6,408 bases of DNA from Deltaproteobacteria bacterium (GTDB lineage: Bacteria > Desulfobacterota > GWC2-55-46 > S146-73): positions 1 through 6,408 of the forward strand of contig WGFF01000259.1 of the NCBI GenBank assembly GCA_015492355.1, read 5' to 3'. Position 1 is the first letter of the stretch. Every line of letters begins with the position of its first letter. The notes beneath the pieces are model-generated. The model saw only the letters and a list, made by a program, of their open reading frames with translations. It was not told the origin of the DNA and searched no databases. The translations under genes were made by a program, and so were the position numbers. Shown here one piece after another: positions 1 through 5,321 of the stretch.

Positions 1-1
1 C

Positions 2-334
2 CTCTTTGGTGTTGCCCTTGAAAACGGCATGGTGCTTGTTACATATCTGAACCAGCTCCTGCGTGACGGGGTGGGTATGGACGAGGCATCGGTAAGGGGG
101 GCGTGTCTCAGGGTGAGACCGGTCCTGATGACAGCCATCACCACCGCCCTGGGACTCCTTCCACTCCTGTTCTCGCACGGTATAGGCAGTGAGGTGCAGA
201 GACCACTTGCAACTGTTGTAACAGGTGGGCTCATTACATCGACCATACTGACGCTTGTGGTCCTGCCAGCACTGTACAGGTGGTTTGCAGAAGAACCACA
301 GAGAGAGGCATACCGGCCACCTCAAAAGAAATAA
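2..334 (+). CDS. CzcA/CusA-family heavy-metal RND efflux pump, C-terminal fragment
   Basis: This is the last 110 residues of an inner-membrane proton/metal antiporter subunit. The gene starts before the window and the reading frame is open from base 2. The fragment begins LFGVALENGMVLVTYL and carries the RND family segments RVRPVLMTAITTALGLLPLL, GSEVQRPLATVVTGGL and TLVVLPALYRWF. These correspond to the last transmembrane helices (about TM10-12) of HME-type RND pumps such as CzcA, CusA and SilA, which export divalent or monovalent heavy metals through a periplasmic adaptor and a TolC-like channel. The short hydrophilic tail (EEPQREAYRPPQKK) is a normal cytoplasmic end, so the 3' end looks intact. 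A PII-like gene follows 15 nt later, an arrangement known for this pump family. Metal specificity cannot be judged because the metal-site helix (TM4) is outside the window. Confidence 0.93.
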   Translation, partial: LFGVALENGMVLVTYLNQLLRDGVGMDEASVRGACLRVRPVLMTAITTALGLLPLLFSHGIGSEVQRPLATVVTGGLITSTILTLVVLPALYRWFAEEPQREAYRPPQKK

Positions 335-337
335 AGA

Positions 338-344
338 AAGGAGA
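338..344 (+). promoter_or_regulatory. Ribosome binding site of the PII-like gene
   Basis: AAGGAGA lies 5 nt before the ATG at 350, within the 15-nt gap after the CzcA stop. It fixes the start of the PII-like gene and supports co-transcription with the pump gene. Confidence 0.8.
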
Positions 345-349
345 GACAG

Positions 350-691
350 ATGAAGGAGATAAAGGCGTACATAAAACCACATAAGCTCTACGATGTTACA
401 CAGGCGCTCCAGAAGGTGGATGGACTCACTGGTATGAGTGTGGTGAACGTAAGGGGACTGGGAAGGAGCAAGACAGAGGAGAGGATACAGCGTTTTACCA
501 CAGATAGTCTGGGATACGTATCCCATGTGAAGATAGAGATAGTATGCCATGATAGCCTTGTAGAAGAGGTGGTATCCATAATCCAGGACAAGGCATACAC
601 CGGGCTGAGGGGGGACGGAAAGATATACATATCGAGCGTGGAGACAGCAATACGCATAGAGACAGGCGAGAGGGGAGAGGGTGCTGTATAG
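350..691 (+). CDS. PII-family signal protein, efflux-associated PII-NG type
   Basis: A 113-residue protein of normal PII length, likely a cytoplasmic trimer. It keeps the family core: MKEIKAYIKPHKL, LTGMSVVNVRGLGRS, HVKIEIV, the B-loop TGLRGDGKIYI and the C-terminal IRIETGERGEGAV. Ungapped alignment of the T-loop with GlnB from memory shows clear differences. The uridylylated Tyr51 position is Asp52 here, Gln39 is Ser40, Lys58 is His59 and Arg103 is Glu104, while Lys90 (Lys91) and Arg101 (Arg102) remain. Classical 2-oxoglutarate/Mg-ATP sensing and uridylylation are therefore doubtful. The location directly after CzcA matches the published PII-NG subgroup, which is linked to CusA/CzcA pumps. 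It is probably translated from the pump mRNA and may tune efflux or metal response, but this role is inferred. It should not be called glnB or glnK. Confidence 0.9.
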   Translation: MKEIKAYIKPHKLYDVTQALQKVDGLTGMSVVNVRGLGRSKTEERIQRFTTDSLGYVSHVKIEIVCHDSLVEEVVSIIQDKAYTGLRGDGKIYISSVETAIRIETGERGEGAV

Positions 692-694
692 CCA

Positions 695-713
695 GGGGTT
701 TTGAGAGAATCCC
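695..713 (+). terminator. Possible weak hairpin after the PII-like gene
   Basis: GGGGTT and AATCCC can form a 6-bp stem, including one G.U pair on the plus-strand RNA, around a 7-nt loop. It lies just after the PII stop, in the 53-nt gap between the convergent PII and ugd genes. No T tract follows on either strand, so it is a poor intrinsic terminator and may be chance. Confidence 0.2.
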
Positions 714-744
714 GTCGATAGAGTTACCTCAGAGATGGGCTTGT

Positions 745-2046
745 CTATCTACCAACGCACACGTATTTGAATCCCCTCCTTTTCATATCCTGTGGTTCGT
801 AGACGTTTCTCAGGTCGATCATTACAGGTGCCTTGAGAATCCTCTTTATCCTGTCGAGATCGAGTTTTCTGAACTGGTTCCACTCCGTAAGTATAGCCAG
901 CGCATCGCTTCCATCTGCAACCTCGTATGAATCAGCACAGTAGGTAACGTTTTGGAGTATCCTTTTTGTATTCTCCATACCAGCTGGATCGAATGCCTTT
1001 ACACTGGCGCCTTCCTCCAGGAGCCTCTTCACTATGTACACTGCCGGTGATTCCCTTATATCGTCTGTATTCGGTTTGAACGTAAGCCCGAGCACACCTA
1101 TACATTTCCCGGTGATATCACCGCCCAGAGCCTTTTTTATCTTGTCCACCATCCTTTCCCTCTGGTAGGTGTTGACATCTATGACCGCTTCTACTATCCT
1201 GAAGTTCAGCCCGTGTTTCCTGGCTATCCTTGTCAGTGCGAGTGTATCCTTTGGGAAACACGACCCCCCGAAGCCAGGTCCTGGATGGAGGAATTTTGGA
1301 CCTATCCTTTTGTCCAGCCCCATACCCTTTGCAACCATGTGTACGTCCGCACCCACCTCCTCGCAGATGTTTGCCATCTCGTTTATGAAGGATATCTTGG
1401 TTGCAAGAAAGGCATTGGATGCGTACTTTATGAGCTCAGCAGTCTCCACATCGGTTATGACAAAGGGTGTCTCGATGAGATACAGGGGGGAGTAGAGGTC
1501 CTTGAGAATGGCTATAGCCTGGGGGCTACGGGCACCTATAACGACCCTGTTCGGTCTCATAAAATCCTCTATGGCAGAACCCTCCCTGAGGAATTCAGGA
1601 TTGGATGCGACATCGAATTTATGGTCCTCGTTCTGCTCGTTCTTGATTATCCTTTCTATGAGGCTTCCTGTGCCCACTGGAACGGTGCTCTTGGTTACTA
1701 TCACCTTGTATCCGTTGAGGTTTCTGGCTATGGTGCGGGCGACCTCCTCTATGTAGCTCAGATCAGCTGAACCATCGTTCCTCGAAGGTGTACCAACAGC
1801 AATGAATATTACGAGCGCCTTCCTTATACTGCCTTCGAGGTCCGTGGTGAAGGAAAGGCGTCTTTCCCTTACATTCTTGTCCACAAGTTCCTTAAGCCCG
1901 GGCTCGTAGATCGGTATCTCGCCATTCCTGAGGGTGGATATCTTGGCTTCATCCTTGTCAACACATACCACATTGACCCCGAAGTCAGCAAAACACGTAC
2001 CTGTAACCAGCCCCACATATCCGGTACCGATTACACATATATTCAT
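745..2046 (-). CDS. ugd: UDP-glucose 6-dehydrogenase
   Basis: A 433-residue cytosolic enzyme of typical length that oxidises UDP-glucose to UDP-glucuronate with two NAD+, supplying precursors for surface polysaccharides or lipid A modification. The N-terminal Rossmann domain has GTGYVG at residues 7-12 and an acidic strand end at Asp30. VGTPSRNDGSADL lies at 84-96 and the substrate-site SNPEFLREGSAIEDF at 148-162. The central helix carries ELIKYASNAFLA (Lys207, Asn211). The catalytic Cys263 sits in GPGFGGSCFPKDT, and the C-terminal domain has GLTFKPNTDDIRESP at 320-334. The ATG at 2046 is preceded by an AAGGGGGG-like ribosome site about 6 nt upstream. An overlapping ATG 4 nt further upstream hits a stop after two codons. 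It lies 27 nt after the GT9 gene on the same strand, so the two are probably one operon. A GDP-mannose dehydrogenase is the closest alternative, but the motif spacing favours UDP-glucose. Confidence 0.93.
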   Translation of the reverse strand: MNICVIGTGYVGLVTGTCFADFGVNVVCVDKDEAKISTLRNGEIPIYEPGLKELVDKNVRERRLSFTTDLEGSIRKALVIFIAVGTPSRNDGSADLSYIEEVARTIARNLNGYKVIVTKSTVPVGTGSLIERIIKNEQNEDHKFDVASNPEFLREGSAIEDFMRPNRVVIGARSPQAIAILKDLYSPLYLIETPFVITDVETAELIKYASNAFLATKISFINEMANICEEVGADVHMVAKGMGLDKRIGPKFLHPGPGFGGSCFPKDTLALTRIARKHGLNFRIVEAVIDVNTYQRERMVDKIKKALGGDITGKCIGVLGLTFKPNTDDIRESPAVYIVKRLLEEGASVKAFDPAGMENTKRILQNVTYCADSYEVADGSDALAILTEWNQFRKLDLDRIKRILKAPVMIDLRNVYEPQDMKRRGFKYVCVGR

Positions 2047-2073
2047 ACCATGCCCCCCTTCTGATTTTTGCCC

Positions 2074-3249
2074 TCATGTAGATGTGCCTGTTGTTCTGAC
2101 CATCTTTCTGTACTTCATAAGATCATCAATGGCATTCAAGACCCCTTCCACGTCTATATCCATGCACTCCATGGTGGAACAACCCCTCTCGTTCCTGCAC
2201 GGTGCGCACTCCACATCCCTTTTTACTATCCTTACGATACTGCCAATGGGCCTCCATTGTACAGGATCATTTATCCCGCACCATACCACAACAGCAGGTT
2301 TTCCCAGCGATGCTGCAAGATGGGCTGGGAAGGAATCCAGCCCTACAAATAGAGAAGACCTCTCTACCACACCCATGAACGACTCAAGCGAAAGACGGAC
2401 TGGAAGCCTTCTACAGCCCTTTAATCCATCTCCGTACACTGAATCGTACAGGACCACCTCTGCATCATGGTGTACCTTGAGCCAGTCAACAACCCTCTGC
2501 CATCTGTCGGGTGTCCAGAGTTTTCTGGGATTGCCACTCCCTGTGTGGAGGAGCACGAATCCACCATCCGGGTCTACACCGAGGTCTTCAAGGAGCCTTC
2601 CAGCCTCAAAAAGCCCTGCTTCAGTAGACCTACAACGGGGTTTTATCCCATCTTCATCGGCATCTATACCGAGTTCCTTCAACACGTCTACTATATGCAC
2701 TATCTCGTGTACGCCTGTTCTGTAGGGTACTCTTCTGTTCAAGAGGAAACCCCACCCTCCTGTTGAAAAACCAACGATGTATCCTGCCCCACCAATATAC
2801 ATGACAGGGATGGAGTTGAAAGAATATGCCCTGAGATCAATGGCAAGGTCATACCGCTCCCTTTTCAGTATCCTCACTGCGGAGAAGAGACTCAAAGAGG
2901 CATCAAAGAGTCTTGCAAGGAAGCCTCCATTTCTGTTGAGCCTTGGAGAATTATATATAACTATCCTCTTAACATGGGGGTCCATCCTCAGGAATTCTTC
3001 TGCCCACCTACCAGCCAGAAAATGTATCTCAGCCAGGGGCCATCTTTTCTTGAGATAGGGCAGTATGGAGCTGGCTATCAGTACATCTCCCAGATGGTCT
3101 ATACGTGAGACCAGTATCTTTCTTACATCCTCAGGTAGTTGTCTGCCCCTTGATGGCATTAACATGTAACCGAGCGAATCGAACAGACCGAGGATAAAGG
3201 CCCAGTGTGATTTCTCAAAGAGGTAATTTCTCCCGAATGCCCTTTTCAT
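2074..3249 (-). CDS. Glycosyltransferase family 9 (heptosyltransferase-like)
   Basis: A 391-residue GT-B fold enzyme of the ADP-heptose:LPS heptosyltransferase family, which adds a sugar to lipopolysaccharide core or a related glycan at the inner face of the cytoplasmic membrane. After a hydrophobic N-terminal helix (about 15-30) comes the GT9 motif ILVSRIDHLGDVLIASS (45-61) with PYLKKRWP. The C-terminal half has VLLHTGSGNPRKLWTPDRW (232-250) and the sugar-nucleotide motif SLFVGLDSFPAHLAASLGKP (299-318, Asp305 and His310). A Cys cluster follows at 348, 351, 357 and 362, common near the end of GT9 proteins. No good Shine-Dalgarno precedes the ATG at 3249. The first internal ATG (residue 29) lacks one too, and the residues it would drop resemble N-termini of relatives, so the longer form is preferred. 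It is the first gene of an operon with ugd. Donor and acceptor are unknown. Confidence 0.88.
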   Translation of the reverse strand: MKRAFGRNYLFEKSHWAFILGLFDSLGYMLMPSRGRQLPEDVRKILVSRIDHLGDVLIASSILPYLKKRWPLAEIHFLAGRWAEEFLRMDPHVKRIVIYNSPRLNRNGGFLARLFDASLSLFSAVRILKRERYDLAIDLRAYSFNSIPVMYIGGAGYIVGFSTGGWGFLLNRRVPYRTGVHEIVHIVDVLKELGIDADEDGIKPRCRSTEAGLFEAGRLLEDLGVDPDGGFVLLHTGSGNPRKLWTPDRWQRVVDWLKVHHDAEVVLYDSVYGDGLKGCRRLPVRLSLESFMGVVERSSLFVGLDSFPAHLAASLGKPAVVVWCGINDPVQWRPIGSIVRIVKRDVECAPCRNERGCSTMECMDIDVEGVLNAIDDLMKYRKMVRTTGTST

Positions 3250-3325
3250 GATGAGTTGGATGGGGGATCAGAGGTTGATAAAGTCCTTCACAGAAGCCTG
3301 CGGGGGCACAGGTTTCAACTAAAAC

Positions 3326-3355
3326 AGTATATTCCACCATCATGGTATGTGTCAA
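3326..3355 (-). promoter_or_regulatory. Sigma70-type promoter for the GT9-ugd operon
   Basis: On the minus strand TTGACA (3355-3350, perfect -35) is followed by an 18-bp spacer and TATACT (3331-3326, five of six -10 bases). The start point would be near 3319, giving a leader of about 70 nt before the GT9 ATG. The spacer contains the 11-bp palindrome ACCAT-C-ATGGT (3336-3346), which could serve as an operator. The tRNA-Met gene upstream is on the same strand, so read-through may add to expression. Confidence 0.72.
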
Positions 3356-3403
3356 GGATGATTAAAGGCTGGGGTGTGCTTACAGGTCTTAGAAGAAAGG
3401 AAC

Positions 3404-3480
3404 TGGTGGCGGTGGGTGGACTCGAACCACCGACACGGGGCTTATGAGACCCCTGCTCTGACCGGCTGAGCTACACCGCC
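3404..3480 (-). tRNA. tRNA-Met (anticodon CAT)
   Basis: A 77-nt cloverleaf with encoded CCA. The acceptor pair is GGCGGTG/CACCGCC with A73, and the D-arm begins GCTCAG. The anticodon stem GGGGT/GCCCC encloses the loop CTCATAA (anticodon CAT). The variable loop is GTGTC, and the T-arm is GGTGG/CCACC around TTCGAGT. The G1-C72 pair rules out the usual bacterial initiator, which has an unpaired position 1. Elongator tRNA-Met is most likely. A lysidine-modified tRNA-Ile2, which also carries CAT in DNA, cannot be excluded from sequence alone. Confidence 0.95.
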
Positions 3481-3488
3481 TGCATTAA

Positions 3489-3517
3489 ATATTAATTTAA
3501 AGACCGGTCCGTGTCAA
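3489..3517 (-). promoter_or_regulatory. Promoter of tRNA-Met
   Basis: On the minus strand TTGACA (3517-3512, perfect) is followed by a 17-bp spacer and TAATAT (3494-3489, four of six). The predicted start is at about 3482-3483, only 2-3 nt before the mature tRNA 5' end at 3480. The spacer contains the perfect palindrome GACCGGTC (3502-3509), and the -10 lies inside an AT-rich inverted repeat (TTAAAT/ATTTAA, 3485-3500). Confidence 0.7.
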
Positions 3518-3552
3518 TACCTTATTCCTGTAAGATTCTGCCAGACTCTATC

Positions 3553-4032
3553 TCATTGTGCTCCTTCTGCAAGAAATTCGAGTATATCAGAGGCAATGGT
3601 ATCTGCAAGATCGACCACTGAGTCTATCCCCTTTCCACTTGCATAGAATGCCTCGATAGTGCCATTGCCTGTGCTAAGGAGTTTTGCATCTATGCTGACA
3701 AAATCGCCCATAAAGGTAATACTGCCATAGAGGACATAATCAACCTTTAATTTCTCGCCTGTCTCCCTTGCGATCCTGTCTGTAATCCTTCCCCCATCTG
3801 TCCTGAGGACTTCATCTATAAGGTCAAACCGCTGTATCTTCACCTTACTGTCTGTACCGAGCCTCGAAGATAGCATATCCACGAGTGCCTCTCTCAGAAA
3901 ATCCATCTCCTTCTGTGAAAACACATTCCACGGAAGAACTGCCAGATTTATAGCACCACCTCTGGCAAGCCCTGGTACAAGCATGACGAACACCAGTATG
4001 ACTATTCTCAAAGCCTGTAATGTAAAAGGCAC
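3553..4032 (-). CDS. Exported TolB-N/FlgO-like domain protein, unknown function
   Basis: A 159-residue protein whose start is a GTG at 4032, supported by an AGGTGAGG-type ribosome site about 7 nt upstream. Residues 7-22 form a hydrophobic signal core (ALRIVILVFVMLVPGL), with probable cleavage near ARG-G at 25-26. No lipobox Cys is present. The mature part begins NLAVLPW, continues EMDFLREALVDMLSSRL and later has VDYVLYGSITFMGDFVSIDAKLL (98-119). This pattern resembles the small alpha/beta domain found at the N-terminus of TolB, in FlgO/CsgG-like proteins and ahead of some VCBS-repeat proteins. Here it stands alone and ends soon after the domain. The start lies 25 nt inside the ferredoxin gene, so translation is probably coupled. 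A tRNA promoter begins 36 nt after the stop, so no lost repeat domain follows. The family call is moderate and the function is unknown. Confidence 0.75.
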   Translation of the reverse strand: MPFTLQALRIVILVFVMLVPGLARGGAINLAVLPWNVFSQKEMDFLREALVDMLSSRLGTDSKVKIQRFDLIDEVLRTDGGRITDRIARETGEKLKVDYVLYGSITFMGDFVSIDAKLLSTGNGTIEAFYASGKGIDSVVDLADTIASDILEFLAEGAQ

Positions 4033-4322
4033 TCAACAACCTCACCTGCCTTTATGTGTCTTTCCACTATCTTCTCCACATCAGCTACCTTGACCTCCCT
4101 GTACCACACCCCCTCTGGGTACACCACCACTACTGGACAAAACATCCCTTCCTGGTCAGTCTCCTTGCATACCTTGAGGCATCCGCTCCTTGATACAATC
4201 ACCTTCTCTTTGAGCCCTTCTTTCTTGATGCGTTCCTTGACTACCTCAATAACCTCCTCGCCACCCTTTGCAAGACATCTCTTACCCTGGCATACGAATA
4301 TATGGTATCTATAAGGTTTCAT
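4008..4322 (-). CDS. Thioredoxin-like-fold [2Fe-2S] ferredoxin
   Basis: A 104-residue cytosolic electron carrier of the Shethna/NuoE-like ferredoxin type, with a thioredoxin fold. The cluster ligands expected for the family are visible as FVCQGKRCLAKGG (Cys11, Cys16) and SRSGCLKVCKETDQEG (Cys48, Cys52). The following MFCPVVVVYPEGVWYREV strand and the KVADVEKIVERHI helix are typical of the family. Cys62, directly before the VVVV strand, is a fifth cysteine that is often seen there, and Cys98 lies in the variable tail. The ATG at 4322 follows a strong purine-rich site (GGGGAGGG). Its last 25 nt overlap the next gene. The redox partner is not evident from the neighbours. NuoE-like fragments share the fold, but the length and motif order fit the stand-alone ferredoxin. 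Confidence 0.88.
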   Translation of the reverse strand: MKPYRYHIFVCQGKRCLAKGGEEVIEVVKERIKKEGLKEKVIVSRSGCLKVCKETDQEGMFCPVVVVYPEGVWYREVKVADVEKIVERHIKAGEVVECLLHYRL

Positions 4323-4346
4323 CCTTCCCTCCCCTCAAAAGAGAAC

Positions 4347-4382
4347 ATTATAATATATTCTCCCTAATCCTTCATCGGTCAA
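4347..4382 (-). promoter_or_regulatory. Probable promoter for ferredoxin and the exported protein
   Basis: On the minus strand a perfect TATAAT lies at 4352-4347, with an overlapping TATATT at 4357-4352. TTGACC (4382-4377, five of six) is 19 bp from TATATT and 24 bp from TATAAT. Either TATATT pairs with TTGACC over a long spacer, or TATAAT works with a weak -35. The leader would be about 18-25 nt, and the ribosome site sits just inside it. Confidence 0.5.
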
Positions 4383-4390
4383 GTTCTTTT

Positions 4391-4422
4391 TCTGTCTCAG
4401 TTCTCTACTCTATGGAGACAGA
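4391..4422. repeat. Inverted repeat upstream of the ferredoxin promoter
   Basis: TCTGTCTC (4391-4398) and GAGACAGA (4415-4422) are perfect 8-bp complements separated by 16 nt. They lie directly upstream of the -35 region of the ferredoxin promoter. No T tract follows on either strand, so a protein-binding site is more likely than a terminator. Chance is possible. Confidence 0.35.
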
Positions 4423-4448
4423 GGTCTGGGGCTACTGTATGGGGTCAT

Positions 4449-4467
4449 GAATATTATCGGAATATTA
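4449..4467. repeat. Tandem direct repeat GAATATTA x2
   Basis: GAATATTA occurs at 4449-4456 and again at 4460-4467, an 11-bp period that places both copies on the same face of the helix. Each unit contains the palindrome AATATT. It lies about 130 bp upstream of the ferredoxin ATG and may be a tandem protein-binding site. Confidence 0.4.
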
Positions 4468-4520
4468 CATTGAAAAGCCCCCTTCACATAGCAGGGCATT
4501 CTGGAAGGCTTAGAACTCAG

Positions 4521-4547
4521 GGTTTGATACCCGAACGGTATCAAGCC
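4521..4547 (+). other. Strong hairpin of unknown role
   Basis: GGTTTGATACC (4521-4531) and GGTATCAAGCC (4537-4547) pair over 11 positions around the 5-nt loop CGAAC. The single imperfect position is U.G in a plus-strand RNA but A/C in a minus-strand RNA, which slightly favours plus-strand transcription. No T tract follows either way, so it is not a standard terminator. Confidence 0.5.
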
Positions 4548-4619
4548 GTGTATTATTCAACAGGAAGAACCCCTCCATCCACCTGCCTTCAGGCTCACAG
4601 GGTCTCAGGATTCATAAAA

Positions 4620-4712
<93 letters not shown>

Positions 4713-4723
4713 GCTGTCTTTAC

Positions 4724-4753
4724 TTTGTATCATGATATGGTTGCACAAATCAA
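4724..4753 (-). promoter_or_regulatory. Candidate promoter of tRNA-Ser
   Basis: On the minus strand TTGATT (4753-4748, four of six) and TACAAA (4729-4724, four of six) are 18 bp apart. The implied start at about 4716-4718 is a few nt before the tRNA 5' end, a sensible arrangement. The boxes are weaker than those of tRNA-Met. Confidence 0.42.
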
Positions 4754-4814
4754 GTGCCTTCAGGGAGCTTCCCGCCATGTAGAGAACCATCGTATTCGTT
4801 TAAGACCAGATAAT

Positions 4815-4830
4815 ACCCTGCGGGCAGGGT
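4815..4830. repeat. GC-rich palindrome in the divergent tRNA-Ser/blaI-like intergenic region
   Basis: ACCCTGC and GCAGGGT are perfect complements separated by GG. The 2-nt gap suits a DNA-binding palindrome better than an RNA hairpin, and no T tract follows. It lies 13-28 bp upstream of the -35 box of the repressor promoter, a position where a regulator could act. Confidence 0.4.
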
Positions 4831-4842
4831 GTCAGAAAACCC

Positions 4843-4871
4843 TTGCCTTATCCATTCTACTTTTGTAGAAT
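4843..4871 (+). promoter_or_regulatory. Promoter of the BlaI-M56 operon
   Basis: TTGCCT (4843-4848) and TAGAAT (4866-4871, five of six) are separated by exactly 17 bp. The expected start at about 4878-4879 coincides with the repressor ATG at 4879, implying a leaderless mRNA. This agrees with the absence of a Shine-Dalgarno there. Confidence 0.6.
4854..4871. promoter_or_regulatory. Putative BlaI-family operator overlapping the -10 box
   Basis: ATTCTAC-TTTT-GTAGAAT is a perfect 7-4-7 palindrome. Its core TAC-N4-GTA has the same half-site geometry as the TACA-N2-TGTA operators bound by BlaI/MecI dimers. Its right arm covers the whole -10 box, so bound repressor would block polymerase, and it sits 7 nt before the repressor ATG. 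Autoregulation is inferred. Confidence 0.7.
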
Positions 4872-4878
4872 AATCGGT

Positions 4879-5292
4879 ATGAAGAAGACAAAACGTCTGG
4901 ATAGGATATCAAGCCGTCCCCTTGGAGAGCTCGAGCTGGAGGTCATGAAGGTACTATGGAAGATGGGCGAGGCTACGGGCAAGGAGGTATGGAAGGGGGT
5001 AAGGGGGGCGAGACAGGTTGCTATTACGACAGTCCTTACGGTCATGGAAAGGCTCATGCAGAAGGGACTCATAGAGAAGACCAGAACGGCTGGACCGTTT
5101 GTATACAGACCTCTCCTTTCAAGCGAAGAGTTCACAGAAGAGGTCTCAAGGAAAATACTGAGGGACTATATGGCGGTATCGAGCACCTCCCTTATTACAG
5201 CCTTTCTGGACATCCTCGAGGATACGGATCCAGAGGCAATGGAACGGCTCTACAGGTTTATAGAGGAGAAGAGGAAAGAAAAGGCTCGTTAG
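4879..5292 (+). CDS. BlaI/MecI/CopY-family transcriptional repressor
   Basis: A 137-residue cytosolic winged-helix repressor, normal length for the family. The N-terminal DNA-binding domain starts at LGELELEVMKVLW (about 15-27). It continues through ATGKEVWKGV and the recognition segment VAITTVLTVMERLMQKGLIEK, then the wing GPFVYRPLLS (about 72-81). The helical C-terminal part (about 82-137) should form the dimer. In this family the dimer is cleaved or released when a partner membrane protease is activated. The Asn-Phe bond cut in staphylococcal BlaI is not obvious here. The ATG at 4879 is preferred over an in-frame TTG at 4843, because that TTG is part of the -35 box and the homology begins after the ATG. 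The M56 protease gene follows 29 nt downstream, and a matching palindrome lies just upstream. The regulated signal is unknown. Confidence 0.92.
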   Translation: MKKTKRLDRISSRPLGELELEVMKVLWKMGEATGKEVWKGVRGARQVAITTVLTVMERLMQKGLIEKTRTAGPFVYRPLLSSEEFTEEVSRKILRDYMAVSSTSLITAFLDILEDTDPEAMERLYRFIEEKRKEKAR

Positions 5293-5309
5293 TATTTATT
5301 CAACCCTGT

Positions 5310-5321
5310 AAGGTATGGGAG
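5310..5321 (+). promoter_or_regulatory. Ribosome binding site of the M56 protease gene
   Basis: AAGG at 5310-5313 lies 8 nt before the ATG at 5322. GGGAG (5317-5321) abuts the ATG and is too close to act alone. This decides the start at 5322 rather than an earlier in-frame codon inside the repressor gene. Confidence 0.55.

Noticed and set aside
717..749. GATAGA/TCTATC inverted repeat between PII and ugd as a bidirectional terminator
   Set aside because: The stem is only 6 AT-rich pairs with a 21-nt loop, overlaps the ugd stop and has no T tract.
1213..1770. Plus-strand 185-codon frame antisense to ugd
   Set aside because: It lies entirely opposite conserved UDP-glucose dehydrogenase motifs, including the catalytic Cys region, and has no family resemblance.
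1934..2725. Long plus-strand frame (263 codons) antisense to ugd and GT9
   Set aside because: The composition is Ser/Thr/Pro-rich without domains, and it lies opposite two clearly conserved genes. It is a codon-bias shadow.
3256..3447. Plus-strand 63-codon frame ending in GGLEPPTRGL
   Set aside because: The ending is the well-known translation of the antisense strand of a tRNA (here tRNA-Met). No ribosome site is present and the rest matches nothing.
4843..4878. Upstream TTG start for the repressor, adding 12 residues
   Set aside because: The TTG is the start of the -35 box, the added residues run through the operator, and family homology begins after the ATG at 4879.
4956..5321. Extension of the protease frame upstream inside the repressor gene
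   Set aside because: The 122 extra residues are an out-of-frame reading of the repressor, with no membrane or protease motifs. The ATG at 5322 has upstream AAGG and starts a typical M56 N-terminus.
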